From: Anaerolineae bacterium
GTDB taxonomy: Bacteria; Chloroflexota; Anaerolineae; Anaerolineales; Villigracilaceae
Direction of reading: 5' to 3'
Assembly (NCBI GenBank): GCA_022013685.1
Contig: JAKLPV010000139.1
Location: 1 to 45,076 of the forward strand
DNA: 45,076 nucleotides
The notes below the pieces were generated by a model, which saw only the letters and a list, made by a program, of their open reading frames with translations, made no database searches and was not told where the DNA came from. This document shows, in pieces, positions 6,707-14,482 of the stretch; position 1 is the first letter of the stretch; every line of letters begins with the position of its first letter. The translations under genes and the position numbers were made by a program.

Positions 6707-9013
6707 ATGAACGAAGCCGAGACCCGAGCCGAACTGATTGACCCACAACTGCGCGCCAGCGGCTGGGGCGTGGTCGAAGGTTCCAAAATCTTGCGAGAGC
6801 GGCACATCACTGCTGGCAAAGTCCAGGCCGGAGGGCGCGGCAAACCGCTCATCGCCGATTACATCCTGGTTTATCAAAACCGCCAGGTGGCCGTCATCGA
6901 AGCCAAAAGCGACCAGCGCCCGGTCGGCGAAGGGGTTGGCCAGGCCAAAAACTACGCCCAAAAACTCGATCTCAACTTCGCCTATGCCGCCAACGGCAAG
7001 GAAATCTACGAAATCAACATGCAGGGCGGCGAAGGCACGCTCGTCCAATTCCCGACCCCTGCCGAACTGTGGCAAAAAGCCTTTGCCGGCGCGCCACGCA
7101 ACGACTGGAACACCGCCTTCGACCGCATCCCCTACGAAGATGTTGGCGGCAGCAAAGCCTCGCGCTACTACCAGGAAATCGCCGTCAACAACGTTATGGC
7201 CGCGATTGCCGAAAACAAAAACCGCATCCTGCTCACGCTCGCCACAGGCACCGGCAAAACCTTCATCGCCTTCCAGATCGTGTGGAAGTTGTTTCAAAGC
7301 CGCTGGAATTTAATGCGGGATGCCGCCCGCCGCCCCCGCATCCTGTTTCTCGCTGACCGGAACATTCTCGCCGACCAGGCATTTAACGCCTTCAACGCCT
7401 TCCCCGAAGACGCCCTCGTCCGCATCAAGCCGGATGCCATCCGCAAGCGTGGGCGCGTTCCCACCAACGGCAGCATTTTCTTTACCATTTTCCAGACCTT
7501 CATGAGCGGGCCGGGCGACACACCCTACTTCGGCGAATACCCCAAAGATTACTTCGACTTGATCATCATCGACGAATGTCATCGCGGCGGGGCCAACGAT
7601 GAATCCAACTGGCGCGCCATCATGGACTATTTCTCGCCCGCTGTGCAGTTGGGTCTGACCGCCACCCCCAAACGCAAAGACAACGCCGATACCTATAAAT
7701 ATTTCGGCGAACCAGTTTATATCTACTCGCTCAAAGAAGGCATCAACGACGGTTTCCTGACCCCCTTCAAAGTCCGCCGCATCCAAACCACCCTGGATGA
7801 ATACGTTTACACTTCGGATGATACCGTCATCGAAGGGAAAATCGAAACCGGCAAAGTTTACAAAGAAGCCGACTTCAACCGCATCATCGAAATCAAAGAA
7901 CGCGAACGCAAGCGCGTCCAACTCTTTATGGATGAAATCAACCAGGCTGAAAAAGCCCTGGTTTTCTGCGCCACGCAAGATCACGCCGCCGCTGTCCGCG
8001 ATCTGATCAACCAGTACAAGAAAAGCAAAGACCCGCTCTACTGCGTCCGTGTCACCGCCAACGATGGTGGTCTGGGCGAGGAATACCTGCGCCAGTTCCA
8101 GGACAACGAGCGCAGCATCCCGACCATTCTGACCACCTCCCAAAAACTTTCCACCGGCGTCGATGCCCGCAACATCCGCAGCATTATCCTTATGCGCCCG
8201 GTCAACTCGATGATCGAGTTCAAGCAAATCATTGGGCGCGGCACGCGACTCTTTGACGGCAAAGAATACTTCACCATTTATGACTTCGTGGATGCCTACC
8301 ACCACTTTGCCGACCCTGAATGGGATGGCGAACCGCTCGAACCAGTCGAAAAGCCCAAAATCAGCGAGCCGCCGCGTCCGCCTTACGACGGGCCGCAGGA
8401 GCCGCCCGAACCGAGGCTAAAAATCAGGGTCAAATTGCGGGATGGTAAAGAACGCGAAATCCAGCACATGGCCTCGACTATGTTTTACGATGCCAGCGGC
8501 AAACCCATCACTGCCGAAGAGTTCATGGAAAAACTTTTTGGAAAACTGCCCGAGTTTTTCAAAAACGAAGATGAGCTGCGCCGCCTGTGGGCCAGTCCCA
8601 TCACCCGCCGTGCCCTGCTTGAAAAACTATCTGAAGCCGGCTTTGGCCGCGACCAACTGGCCCTAATGCAGTTCCTGATCAACGCCGAAAACAGTGACCT
8701 GTTCGATGTACTCGAATACATCTACAACGGCGATTTCCAACCCATCTCGCGTGAAGTCCGTGTGGCCAAAGCCCAAAGCCAAATCTTTGCATCCCTGCGC
8801 AGCGAACAAAAAGAATTTATCGAGTTTGTGCTCTCGAAATACATCGAAACCGGCGTAGAAGAGTTGGACCAGGAAAAACTGCCATCTCTGCTGCTGCTCA
8901 AATACAAAGCCATCGAAGACGCCAAAGAAATCCTGGGCACGGTGGATGCCATTCGCAGTATGTTCATCAATTTCCAGAAGTTTTTGTACCTGCAACCGGG
9001 CGCCACTATTTGA
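6707..9013 (+). CDS. hsdR: type I restriction-modification system, endonuclease/translocase subunit
   Basis: HsdR is the ATP-driven DNA translocase and nuclease of the type I complex. The 768-residue protein has an N-terminal PD-(D/E)xK nuclease (D51 in IADYILVY, E65 and K67 in VIEAKSD), a superfamily 2 helicase core with Walker A ATGTGKT (about 180-186), DECH at about 289-292, GLTATPKRK, and motif VI QIIGRGTRLF, then a C-terminal helical region that binds HsdM. All catalytic motifs are intact. AAGGA lies 8 bases before ATG 6707. It is separated from hsdS by 144 bases with its own possible operator, so it may be transcribed separately. It ends before a strong terminator at 9086. Confidence 0.95.
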   Translation: MNEAETRAELIDPQLRASGWGVVEGSKILRERHITAGKVQAGGRGKPLIADYILVYQNRQVAVIEAKSDQRPVGEGVGQAKNYAQKLDLNFAYAANGKEIYEINMQGGEGTLVQFPTPAELWQKAFAGAPRNDWNTAFDRIPYEDVGGSKASRYYQEIAVNNVMAAIAENKNRILLTLATGTGKTFIAFQIVWKLFQSRWNLMRDAARRPRILFLADRNILADQAFNAFNAFPEDALVRIKPDAIRKRGRVPTNGSIFFTIFQTFMSGPGDTPYFGEYPKDYFDLIIIDECHRGGANDESNWRAIMDYFSPAVQLGLTATPKRKDNADTYKYFGEPVYIYSLKEGINDGFLTPFKVRRIQTTLDEYVYTSDDTVIEGKIETGKVYKEADFNRIIEIKERERKRVQLFMDEINQAEKALVFCATQDHAAAVRDLINQYKKSKDPLYCVRVTANDGGLGEEYLRQFQDNERSIPTILTTSQKLSTGVDARNIRSIILMRPVNSMIEFKQIIGRGTRLFDGKEYFTIYDFVDAYHHFADPEWDGEPLEPVEKPKISEPPRPPYDGPQEPPEPRLKIRVKLRDGKEREIQHMASTMFYDASGKPITAEEFMEKLFGKLPEFFKNEDELRRLWASPITRRALLEKLSEAGFGRDQLALMQFLINAENSDLFDVLEYIYNGDFQPISREVRVAKAQSQIFASLRSEQKEFIEFVLSKYIETGVEELDQEKLPSLLLLKYKAIEDAKEILGTVDAIRSMFINFQKFLYLQPGATI

Positions 9014-9085
9014 TAAGGCCCATGCCCACGACCATTTTCCCGATTTGCACCACAGGCACGATCATTGAGAATGCTTCACAAACAA

Positions 9086-9118
9086 GGGGCTGTCCAAAAA
9101 AAACGGACAGCCCCTTTT
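9086..9118. terminator. bidirectional Rho-independent terminator between hsdR and the receiver gene
   Basis: A 10-bp perfect stem, GGGGCTGTCC (9086-9095) and GGACAGCCCC (9105-9114), with an A-rich loop, followed by TTTT on the plus strand. It lies between convergent genes (hsdR ends at 9013, the minus-strand receiver gene at 9122), so it probably serves both. Confidence 0.8.
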
Positions 9119-9121
9119 GAT

Positions 9122-9496
9122 TCAAATTGTCTGAACTTTGGCAGCCGCGAGACGCAGGTACAGCGCCACGCGCTCAGGCATGTCACTTTTGCTGATAAAT
9201 GCATCCGCGCCAGCCGAGAGTGCGGCTTGTTGACGAGCATCACGGAGACTGATCAAAACTACAACGATTGCGTTAGAACAGGCCGCGCGCAGTTTTGCCA
9301 AAGCCTGCATTGGCAAATCGATTGGCAGTAGATCCCAGTCAATTAACAGCATGTCCAGGCGGGTTGCCGGCGCATTGGCTAACGTGGTGAGCCAGTCGGC
9401 AGCTTCGCCAACTACTGTCATCTTTAAATCCAACAGCACCAGCTGCAACGCTGAACGTTCATCGAGTAAGGAATCAGCTAAAAATACGCGGGTCAT
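9122..9496 (-). CDS. stand-alone response-regulator receiver protein
   Basis: A 124-residue CheY-like receiver domain with no output domain. The acidic pocket is D8 (VFLADS) with D12/E13 nearby, the phospho-acceptor is D53 (LLIDWDLLP), the switch serine is S83 (VVLIS) and the conserved lysine is K103 (FISKSD). All phosphotransfer residues are present, so it can probably be phosphorylated. No histidine kinase is encoded nearby, so the partner and the output are unknown. It lies alone between the terminator at 9086 and the toxin-antitoxin pair. Confidence 0.85.
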   Translation of the reverse strand: MTRVFLADSLLDERSALQLVLLDLKMTVVGEAADWLTTLANAPATRLDMLLIDWDLLPIDLPMQALAKLRAACSNAIVVVLISLRDARQQAALSAGADAFISKSDMPERVALYLRLAAAKVQTI

Positions 9497-9551
9497 GCCC
9501 CCATGCTACAACAGATACTCCCCGGCCACAATCCATCGACCGGAGAGTATT

Positions 9552-9575
9552 TTCCTCCCCCACTTGGGGGAGGAA
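9552..9575. repeat. perfect 10-bp hairpin of the CTCCCCCA/TGGGGGAG repeat type
   Basis: TTCCTCCCCC, a 4-base loop, then GGGGGAGGAA form a perfect hairpin. A second imperfect stem (ATACTCCCCGG with CCGGAGAGTAT) lies just upstream at about 9510-9550. No T-run follows on either strand, so it is more likely a dispersed palindromic repeat than a standard terminator, though it sits just past the end of the doc gene. Confidence 0.5.
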
Positions 9576-9644
9576 GAAAACTTTAAGGGTAAGGAACTGC
9601 CCGCTAGAATTTGTCTTGAGCATCGTTCGGGCGTAAGCCGCTGA

Positions 9645-10028
9645 CTATCCCCTGACAACGTGTCCATCAAACCACGCAGCCATTGTCTCCACCGACAGGT
9701 GTTCCAAAAGTGCGGCAAAGGTGAACTGCTCCAATTCGGGGTTGCTGGTGGTCAGGATGTAGCCATTCAAGCGTAAAAACATCCCTGTAGCAGTGATGGC
9801 GGTACGCTTGTTGCCATCCACAAACGGATGGTTTTGCAACAGCGATTCCATCAGCGCGCCGGCTTTGTGGAACAGGTCGGGGTACAGATCCTGCCCATCA
9901 AAAGTGGTCTGCGGGCGGGCCAGCGCCGAGAGCAGCAATCCCAGGTCACGGACGCCGTGAGCGCCGCCGGTTTCAGTCACCAGGCGGGCATGGATGAAAA
10001 GCACCTGCTCAGGGGTCAGGTATTTCAC
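9645..10028 (-). CDS. doc: Doc-type toxin (Fic fold, death-on-curing family)
   Basis: Doc toxins are Fic-fold kinases; the model protein phosphorylates elongation factor Tu and stops translation. The 127-residue protein carries the family motif HPFVDGNKRTA with H67, D71, N73, K74 and R75, and the usual start YLTPEQVLFIHARLV. Length and motif match the family, so it is likely functional. It overlaps the upstream antitoxin gene by 4 bases (ATGA-type), the usual coupling in toxin-antitoxin pairs. It lies next to a type I restriction locus and just outside the integrative element, a common position for a stability module. Confidence 0.92.
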   Translation of the reverse strand: MKYLTPEQVLFIHARLVTETGGAHGVRDLGLLLSALARPQTTFDGQDLYPDLFHKAGALMESLLQNHPFVDGNKRTAITATGMFLRLNGYILTTSNPELEQFTFAALLEHLSVETMAAWFDGHVVRG

Positions 10029-10258
10029 TTTGCCAAAGCCTCCAGGGCCGGGCGATACTCGTCAATAAACTCGCTCAACTGGCGCGCAAAGTCTTCATCC
10101 ACGCCTGGAACGGCCTGGCGCATCGGGCGGATCACAATCTTGCCGTCTTCCAGTTCCACCGAAACATCCGAGCCATCTGCTGCGCCCAATGATTCCAGCA
10201 TTTCTCTGGGCAGGGAAACCACCATGCTGTTGCCGGTCTTGAAGATTTTTCGTAACAT
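10025..10258 (-). CDS. AbrB/MazE-type antitoxin of the Doc toxin
   Basis: A 77-residue protein with a swapped-hairpin AbrB (SpoVT-AbrB) DNA-binding domain: MLRKIFKTGNSMVVSLPREM at the start and DVSVELEDGKIVIRP in the middle, then an acidic/helical tail (DEDFARQLSEFIDEYRPALEAL) that would wrap the Doc toxin. ATG 10258 is favoured because GGAGG lies 7 bases upstream. It is the first gene of the pair. Such antitoxins usually repress their own promoter, and a 13-bp palindrome at 10284-10296 is a fitting site. Confidence 0.9.
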   Translation of the reverse strand: MLRKIFKTGNSMVVSLPREMLESLGAADGSDVSVELEDGKIVIRPMRQAVPGVDEDFARQLSEFIDEYRPALEALAK

Positions 10259-10283
10259 TGCTTGCCTCCAATTCTGTTGCGTG

Positions 10284-10296
10284 CTTACGCCGTAAG
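10284..10296. promoter_or_regulatory. 13-bp palindrome, likely operator of the antitoxin-toxin operon
   Basis: CTTACGCCGTAAG is a perfect palindrome with a single central base, 26 bases upstream of the antitoxin start codon and so close to where the promoter must lie. AbrB-type antitoxins commonly bind palindromes here to autoregulate. Inferred from position and symmetry only. Confidence 0.45.
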
Positions 10297-10331
10297 TATA
10301 TCGCAACATACGCATGATTCCAAATCAACTT

Positions 10332-10377
10332 AAAGCAAGGCCGCCCAATGTATCCAGACGTCAGGGCGGCTTGCTTT
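10332..10377. terminator. strong terminator hairpin after the integrase gene
   Basis: AAAGCAAGGCCGCCC (from 10332) pairs with GGGCGGCTTGCTTT (to 10377) with one bulged base and an 18-base loop. It starts 5 bases past the integrase stop (10382, minus strand) and has an A/T-rich flank on each side, so it should stop transcription of the element's operon before the toxin-antitoxin promoter. Confidence 0.7.
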
Positions 10378-10381
10378 ATTT

Positions 10382-11335
10382 TTATATCACCTGCTTTACA
10401 TCCACATAACACCCCATCACATCGACGCGGTTGTGGCCGAGAGCCTGTGAGACAGCCTTACGCGCTTCCATATCCGGCTTGCCCTGCTCGCGCAGCTTGC
10501 GATACTTCTCCTGGGCATAGTTGGAGCGAAAACGATGCAACCCCGAAACCTTGATGCCCAGATCGCGGGCGGCGTTGCGCACCGCCTGGTAGAACGCGGA
10601 CTTCCAGGAGACACTCGGGGTGAACAGGAACTCCTTGGACGCGTTCAACTGCTCCGCCAGATGGGCAGGCAACTCCACGAAGCGGATCTTGCCGCCCTTG
10701 CCCTTGATGTGCAGCTTCAAGTTGGCCGTGTCCACATCGTTGCCGCGCAAGGTGGCAATCTCGTTGCGGCGCAGTCCGCATTCAAGCGCCAGGGCGGCAG
10801 GCAGGGCGAAAACCGAACCTTTGGCCTGCATGTGGGCGATGATGCGCGGCGCATCCTCGGGCAGGTAACCAAAGCGCGGGGCACGGACGTTGCCGTCCTC
10901 GCGGTATTCGCGGACGTGCTCGCGCAGTTTGCGGCCAATCGGAGACCAGCCCTTGATCCAGCGCCGGCGGCGCATGGCCTGGTGTAGCATGTTCAGGGCT
11001 GAGAGTAGTCCGCGCAAGGTGGCCGGAGCTTTGTCCTGGTAGTAGGTATCAAGCGTCAGGATAAGGGTATTGTAGTTGAACAGGTCGCGCAGCATCTTTT
11101 TGCCGGTCAGCTCATGAGCGCGCTCGAAGAAAACTTTGGTAGTTTCCTTGTACGCCTGGAGCGTGCGATAACTAAAAATGTGCGGCAGGGTGCGGTTGGC
11201 TTTACCCTTGCGGCGCATGGCCTGTTTGATGGACGTCACCTGGTGCTCAGCTTTATAAGCCTGCTGGGTCTCTTCGTCCATGTAGACGGTTTCCAGAGCG
11301 ACATGCGTCTGGTTGACAATTGATGGTTTTCCCAT
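10382..11335 (-). CDS. tyrosine recombinase/integrase
   Basis: A 317-residue site-specific recombinase likely to integrate and excise the surrounding element. The C-terminal catalytic domain shows R189 (CGLRRNE), a GKGGK beta-hairpin lysine (213/216), H267 and R270 (LHRFR), H301 (LGHNR) and the nucleophile Y310 (GCYV). The N-terminal half is an arm/core-binding region rich in basic residues. AAGGAG precedes ATG 11335. It is the last gene of the element, next to the terminator. It differs clearly from the XerC-like gene at 14483, so the element has two recombinases. Confidence 0.9.
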   Translation of the reverse strand: MGKPSIVNQTHVALETVYMDEETQQAYKAEHQVTSIKQAMRRKGKANRTLPHIFSYRTLQAYKETTKVFFERAHELTGKKMLRDLFNYNTLILTLDTYYQDKAPATLRGLLSALNMLHQAMRRRRWIKGWSPIGRKLREHVREYREDGNVRAPRFGYLPEDAPRIIAHMQAKGSVFALPAALALECGLRRNEIATLRGNDVDTANLKLHIKGKGGKIRFVELPAHLAEQLNASKEFLFTPSVSWKSAFYQAVRNAARDLGIKVSGLHRFRSNYAQEKYRKLREQGKPDMEARKAVSQALGHNRVDVMGCYVDVKQVI

Positions 11336-11708
11336 TTTGATACATCTCCTTCGTCGGCACTAAAGCCGCTTTTGATCTGTTTGGAATAAGTTTTTAGCGT
11401 TAAGCAGGGCGCGCCGAATGGTGCTGGCGCTAACAGCGGGTATTGAGTATCGCTGGCGGGGACCCCCGCAGGCCCGTCCTGGGCCGCCAACGGACGTTTC
11501 CACCTGGCGCGCCAGACGAGGCGCATTTGCCAACCAGGGGAGGATGTTTTCTGCTGTAGCCTGTAGGAACGCTTTAAACAGCAAAAACACCACGCGTATT
11601 TCTTCGCAAAGGCAAACCTTGCGATGGGAAATATGAAGCAGACGTGGTGTTACTTTCAAACGTAGGGGGGAAATTGACCCGGGAGACTATGCTACCGGAG
11701 TTGTAACC
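11336..11708. other. 373-base non-coding gap with dense secondary structure
   Basis: No convincing gene on either strand. It contains a 12-bp palindrome CTGGCGCGCCAG at 11504-11515, several short G+C-rich hairpins in 11440-11490, and a three-tier hairpin at 11586-11651 listed separately. It sits between the primase and the integrase of the element, so a transfer, replication or regulatory site is possible. A 99-codon minus-strand frame at 11360-11659 is open but has atypical composition and no recognisable family. Confidence 0.5.
11586..11651. other. nested three-tier hairpin, possible structured RNA or single-strand DNA site
   Basis: Outer stem AACACCACG/CGTGGTGTT (11586-11594 with 11643-11651, 9 bp perfect), middle stem TATTTC/GAAATA (11597-11602 with 11628-11633), inner stem CGCAA-A-GG/CCTTGCG (11605-11612 with 11617-11623, one bulge). 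Three co-axial stems in 66 bases are unlikely by chance. It could be a leader RNA for the integrase, a small RNA or a single-strand origin. Confidence 0.45.
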
Positions 11709-12953
11709 TTATCCTATCATGTGTTCACAGGAAATATATTCCGATAAGCCTTCTTGCAAAACTGAAAGCTGCCCGGCGCTGGCCAGCAAGGCCACTTTTT
11801 GCCAGGCAAGCGGAGAAGCGGGGGTCATTGCCAGCGCCAGGGAACGCGTCACCCAGCCTGCGATCCACCGGCGCAGCGCTTGCCCTGCCTGCGCCGGTAC
11901 CGCAGGTACAGGTGAGTCTAACGAAGGATCGCTGCCAGACTTCCAGAAATCGGTCAGGTCGTGGGCGGGTGGCGGAACAACCTGAATGCGTGGGATCTTC
12001 TTCTGCAACTCGGCCAGGTAAGCACGGCCCTTGTCGCCAGCAGCGTCATCATCGTAGACGGCGATAATGGCGGCGTAGCGGGTTAGCAGTGATAGGTCGA
12101 GCAGATCGAGCTTGGCCCCGGCCCCGCCCAGGGTGGCCGCATCGCACAGATCGGGGGCATACTCCCAGACCAGCATGGCGTCCCATTCGCCTTCTACCAA
12201 AAACAGCACCGGCAGGTGGCCAATCAGTTCCAGGCGGAACAGGCACGAGACGCCGCCCCGCGGCCCACCGAACTTGACATCCGCTAGGCCGTCCTGATTT
12301 GTCCACGCGCCGATGTAGTTGCCAAGCGCATCCCCCGCCAACGGGCGGCGGATTTTGATGTAACTCGCTTCTTTCTGCCAAAAGCCAGGGATGACGATGC
12401 CGCGCGGCAGCCAGATTTTCTTGCCGTCTAGCCCCCAGCGGACCGGGTCGTCGTACAGATTGGTCGGGTTATAGCCCAGGCGAAAGGCGGAGATCGTTTC
12501 AGGAGACAGACCGCGCTCTTTTTCCAGATACGCCAGCGCGCCGGGATGTTTGTCCAGGTTGCCCTGGGCCCAGGTAATGAACTGCCCAGCCCGCTCACGC
12601 CAAACCTGAACGGGCGGTTGGGGCGCGGCAGCAGGCATCGAGACGGGGACAGGCGCGAGCCTGGCGCGTTCTGGGGGTTCACTTCCCAATTCCTGAATGG
12701 CGGTTTTGAAATCGACCTGCTTCCAGGCCATGTAAAAACTGATCACGTCCCCGCCGCTGGCATCGGGTGGGCAGGATGAGTGGCACTTCCAGCGGCGGCC
12801 ATTGTCGTAGACCGAGAAGGCGCGGCTGCTGCGGTCGCCTTTATGGCCTGGCAATGGGCAGACGCTGCGCATGCGGTTGTCGAACTCAGCCCCGGCAGCC
12901 TCGGCCAGGGTGGTAAGCGATACAGATTGGCGAATTTCTTCGAGATTTTGCAT
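11709..12953 (-). CDS. DnaG-like primase of the integrative element
   Basis: A 414-residue primase that would lay RNA primers for replication of the element. It has an N-terminal CHC2-type zinc domain (C32, H37, C57, C61 in CPLPGH and KCHSSC), a Pro/Ala-rich linker near 100-118, and a TOPRIM domain with E254 in FLVEGEWDAM and the acidic cluster DDD at about 301-303 in AVYDDDAAGDKG. It is shorter than chromosomal DnaG and lacks a DnaB-binding tail, as expected for element-borne enzymes. ATG 12953 has AAAGGA upstream and is preferred to a TTG 15 bases earlier. It is separated from the helicase gene by the iteron array. Confidence 0.88.
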   Translation of the reverse strand: MQNLEEIRQSVSLTTLAEAAGAEFDNRMRSVCPLPGHKGDRSSRAFSVYDNGRRWKCHSSCPPDASGGDVISFYMAWKQVDFKTAIQELGSEPPERARLAPVPVSMPAAAPQPPVQVWRERAGQFITWAQGNLDKHPGALAYLEKERGLSPETISAFRLGYNPTNLYDDPVRWGLDGKKIWLPRGIVIPGFWQKEASYIKIRRPLAGDALGNYIGAWTNQDGLADVKFGGPRGGVSCLFRLELIGHLPVLFLVEGEWDAMLVWEYAPDLCDAATLGGAGAKLDLLDLSLLTRYAAIIAVYDDDAAGDKGRAYLAELQKKIPRIQVVPPPAHDLTDFWKSGSDPSLDSPVPAVPAQAGQALRRWIAGWVTRSLALAMTPASPLAWQKVALLASAGQLSVLQEGLSEYISCEHMIG

Positions 12954-12966
12954 GGGTTTTCCTTTC

Positions 12967-13070
12967 AACTGTCCGAACTGTCTGAACTGTTTGAACTGTC
13001 CGAACTGTCCGGCGGGATTTCAGCGGGGGTGTCTTAAAGTGACCAGACAGTTCGGACAGTTCGGATAGTT
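12967..13070. repeat. 9-bp iteron array with opposing copies, candidate replication origin
   Basis: Five tandem 9-bp units lie at 12967-13011: AACTGTCCG, AACTGTCTG, AACTGTTTG, AACTGTCCG, AACTGTCCG. Three inverted units follow at 13044-13070: CAGACAGTT, CGGACAGTT, CGGATAGTT. The outer parts pair perfectly over 14 bases (12971-12984 with 13044-13057). The array fills the gap between the RepA-like helicase gene and the primase gene, the expected place for an iteron origin. An alternative reading is a transcription-attenuating hairpin. Confidence 0.7.
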
Positions 13071-14328
13071 ACTCGTCTTCGTCCACGTCGAGCAGGAATT
13101 GCTCAGACCAGATCCACAGGTTGTTAGGCGACTGGCGTCCGGCGGAATTCCTGACGTGCCGTTTGAGCTCCTTGCGCGCCTGGTGAATCATGCTGCGCTT
13201 GAAGCCCATCTCCAAAGCAAGTTCCTCGACCTCTTTGGGGCGCATCCCATCCGGGCGGATGCGCAGCAGGTCTTCGAGCCAATCCTTGCAATCATCGAGT
13301 TTGGTCGGTTCGCGATAGACCTGCGGGGCTGCCTGCTGCCATTTGAGCTTCACGCCTTTGGGGTGCAGCGGCTCGAACACAAAACCAAGCGGGGAAGGGA
13401 CCGTGCCCAGGTTGTTTTTCAACATCTTGAATTCACGCGGCCCGTTTGGGTCGAACTCCTGCCCAGTCTGAACTATCCGCAGGCCCAAGACCACCCGCGC
13501 AGCCTGGGTGATGTAGCCCGAACCGGACAGATCTTCCATACCAAAATCGGCGCTCAACATGCGCTGGCCGTTATTGGTCTTGCGGATGTGGTGGATCAGC
13601 ACCAGGGCGCAGTTGGCCGCAGAAACCAGGCGGGTCATGTAGCCGATCAGGGCGCGCACATCCTCGACCCCGTTCTGGCCGCTCGAATGAATGGACGAGA
13701 GCGAGTCGATCACAATTAACTCGGGTTTGAGTATCTCGGTCATCTCGGTCAGGCGGTCCTGATAGCGCGGGTTGCCCAGATCGAGCATCTCGCCAGGGTC
13801 AGCCAGCAGCATGAAGAGTTTACGCTTGTCCATGCCATACTGCTCGGCGCGCTCGTTGAGCAACTGCGGCACCATCTCGCCATCGACATAGATGACATTT
13901 GAGCCAGGCTTCTGGACGGCTGATCCGTCCGGGTAGCCTTTGTTATGGATGACGCGGTAAGCCAGATCGGTGGCAACGAATGATTTGCCGCTGCCCTGCG
14001 AGGCGCCCATCACGGTCAGGAAACCGCGCGGGATCCAGCCATCCCAGACCCATTCGATGGGCGACAAACCCGGCGCGATGTCTGCCAGGGATGGGATCGC
14101 GGGGCGATATCCGGGGCGGGTCGAGAGAATGGTCTGGATCAACTGCTGGCCTTCCGGCATGGCCGAGAGCACCCGGTGCAGGGCGGTATGCTCTTGGCCG
14201 GGTTCGGCCTGTTCGATGCCCTGCCAGCACGCCAGCCAGGGCTGTTGGAAGTCGCTTGAGCGGGCCTGAACTGGCAGCCCGGCCAGACAGTCTGCGATGG
14301 CCTGGATCTGCATGCGCTGGGTTAGCAT
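13069..14328 (-). CDS. RepA-like hexameric replicative helicase (AAA_25/RecA-fold)
   Basis: A 419-residue protein with a RecA-type ATPase core: Walker A GASQGSGKS (108-116), the VDGEM motif near 148-152 with the catalytic glutamate, Walker B LIVIDSLSSI (D208) and a HHIRK motif after the third strand. This arrangement is that of the RepA helicases of RSF1010-type plasmids and phages, which unwind DNA at the element's origin. The C-terminal part (RPKEVEELALEMGFKRSMIHQARKELK) is a winged-helix-like DNA-binding tail. GGGGGTGA precedes ATG 14328. Its neighbours, the iterons and primase downstream, complete a replication module. Confidence 0.87.
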   Translation of the reverse strand: MLTQRMQIQAIADCLAGLPVQARSSDFQQPWLACWQGIEQAEPGQEHTALHRVLSAMPEGQQLIQTILSTRPGYRPAIPSLADIAPGLSPIEWVWDGWIPRGFLTVMGASQGSGKSFVATDLAYRVIHNKGYPDGSAVQKPGSNVIYVDGEMVPQLLNERAEQYGMDKRKLFMLLADPGEMLDLGNPRYQDRLTEMTEILKPELIVIDSLSSIHSSGQNGVEDVRALIGYMTRLVSAANCALVLIHHIRKTNNGQRMLSADFGMEDLSGSGYITQAARVVLGLRIVQTGQEFDPNGPREFKMLKNNLGTVPSPLGFVFEPLHPKGVKLKWQQAAPQVYREPTKLDDCKDWLEDLLRIRPDGMRPKEVEELALEMGFKRSMIHQARKELKRHVRNSAGRQSPNNLWIWSEQFLLDVDEDE

Positions 14329-14468
14329 GATTCACCCCCCAAAAAGCCTTCGCACAAGAAAACACGCACGAAAACGGTGCTATAATGGCGGCAAGAACAA
14401 TGCTTTGCACCACCATCGTTGTTGATTGCCGCCGGATTCCGCCCGGCGGCGATTGCTTTAAAGAACAT
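14322..14468 (-). CDS. possible 48-residue leader protein coupled to the helicase gene
   Basis: A small frame starting MFFKAIAAGRNPAAINNDGG follows an excellent ribosome site (GGAGG, 7 bases upstream) and ends by overlapping the helicase start (ATGCTAA), which is the usual layout of translational coupling. It contains a G+C-rich hairpin GCCGCCGG/CCGGCGGC near its beginning. Six residues near its end are Cys/Gly-rich. No family is recognised. It may be a real small protein or a leader that controls helicase translation and so copy number. Confidence 0.4.
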   Translation of the reverse strand: MFFKAIAAGRNPAAINNDGGAKHCSCRHYSTVFVRVFLCEGFLGGESC

Positions 14469-14482
14469 GGTAAACCTCCTGT

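Noticed and set aside
11360-11659. 99-codon minus-strand frame as a transposase remnant
   Set aside because: A short piece resembles a helix-turn-helix, but the rest is low-complexity Gly/Arg/Pro, there is no ribosome site, and the region is better explained by hairpins.
12967-13070. The short direct repeats as a CRISPR array
   Set aside because: Units are 9 bp, directly adjacent and without spacers, and no cas gene is present; iterons fit better.
14380-14390. TATAAT on the plus strand as a promoter
   Set aside because: No plus-strand gene follows; it falls inside the small minus-strand frame ahead of the helicase gene.
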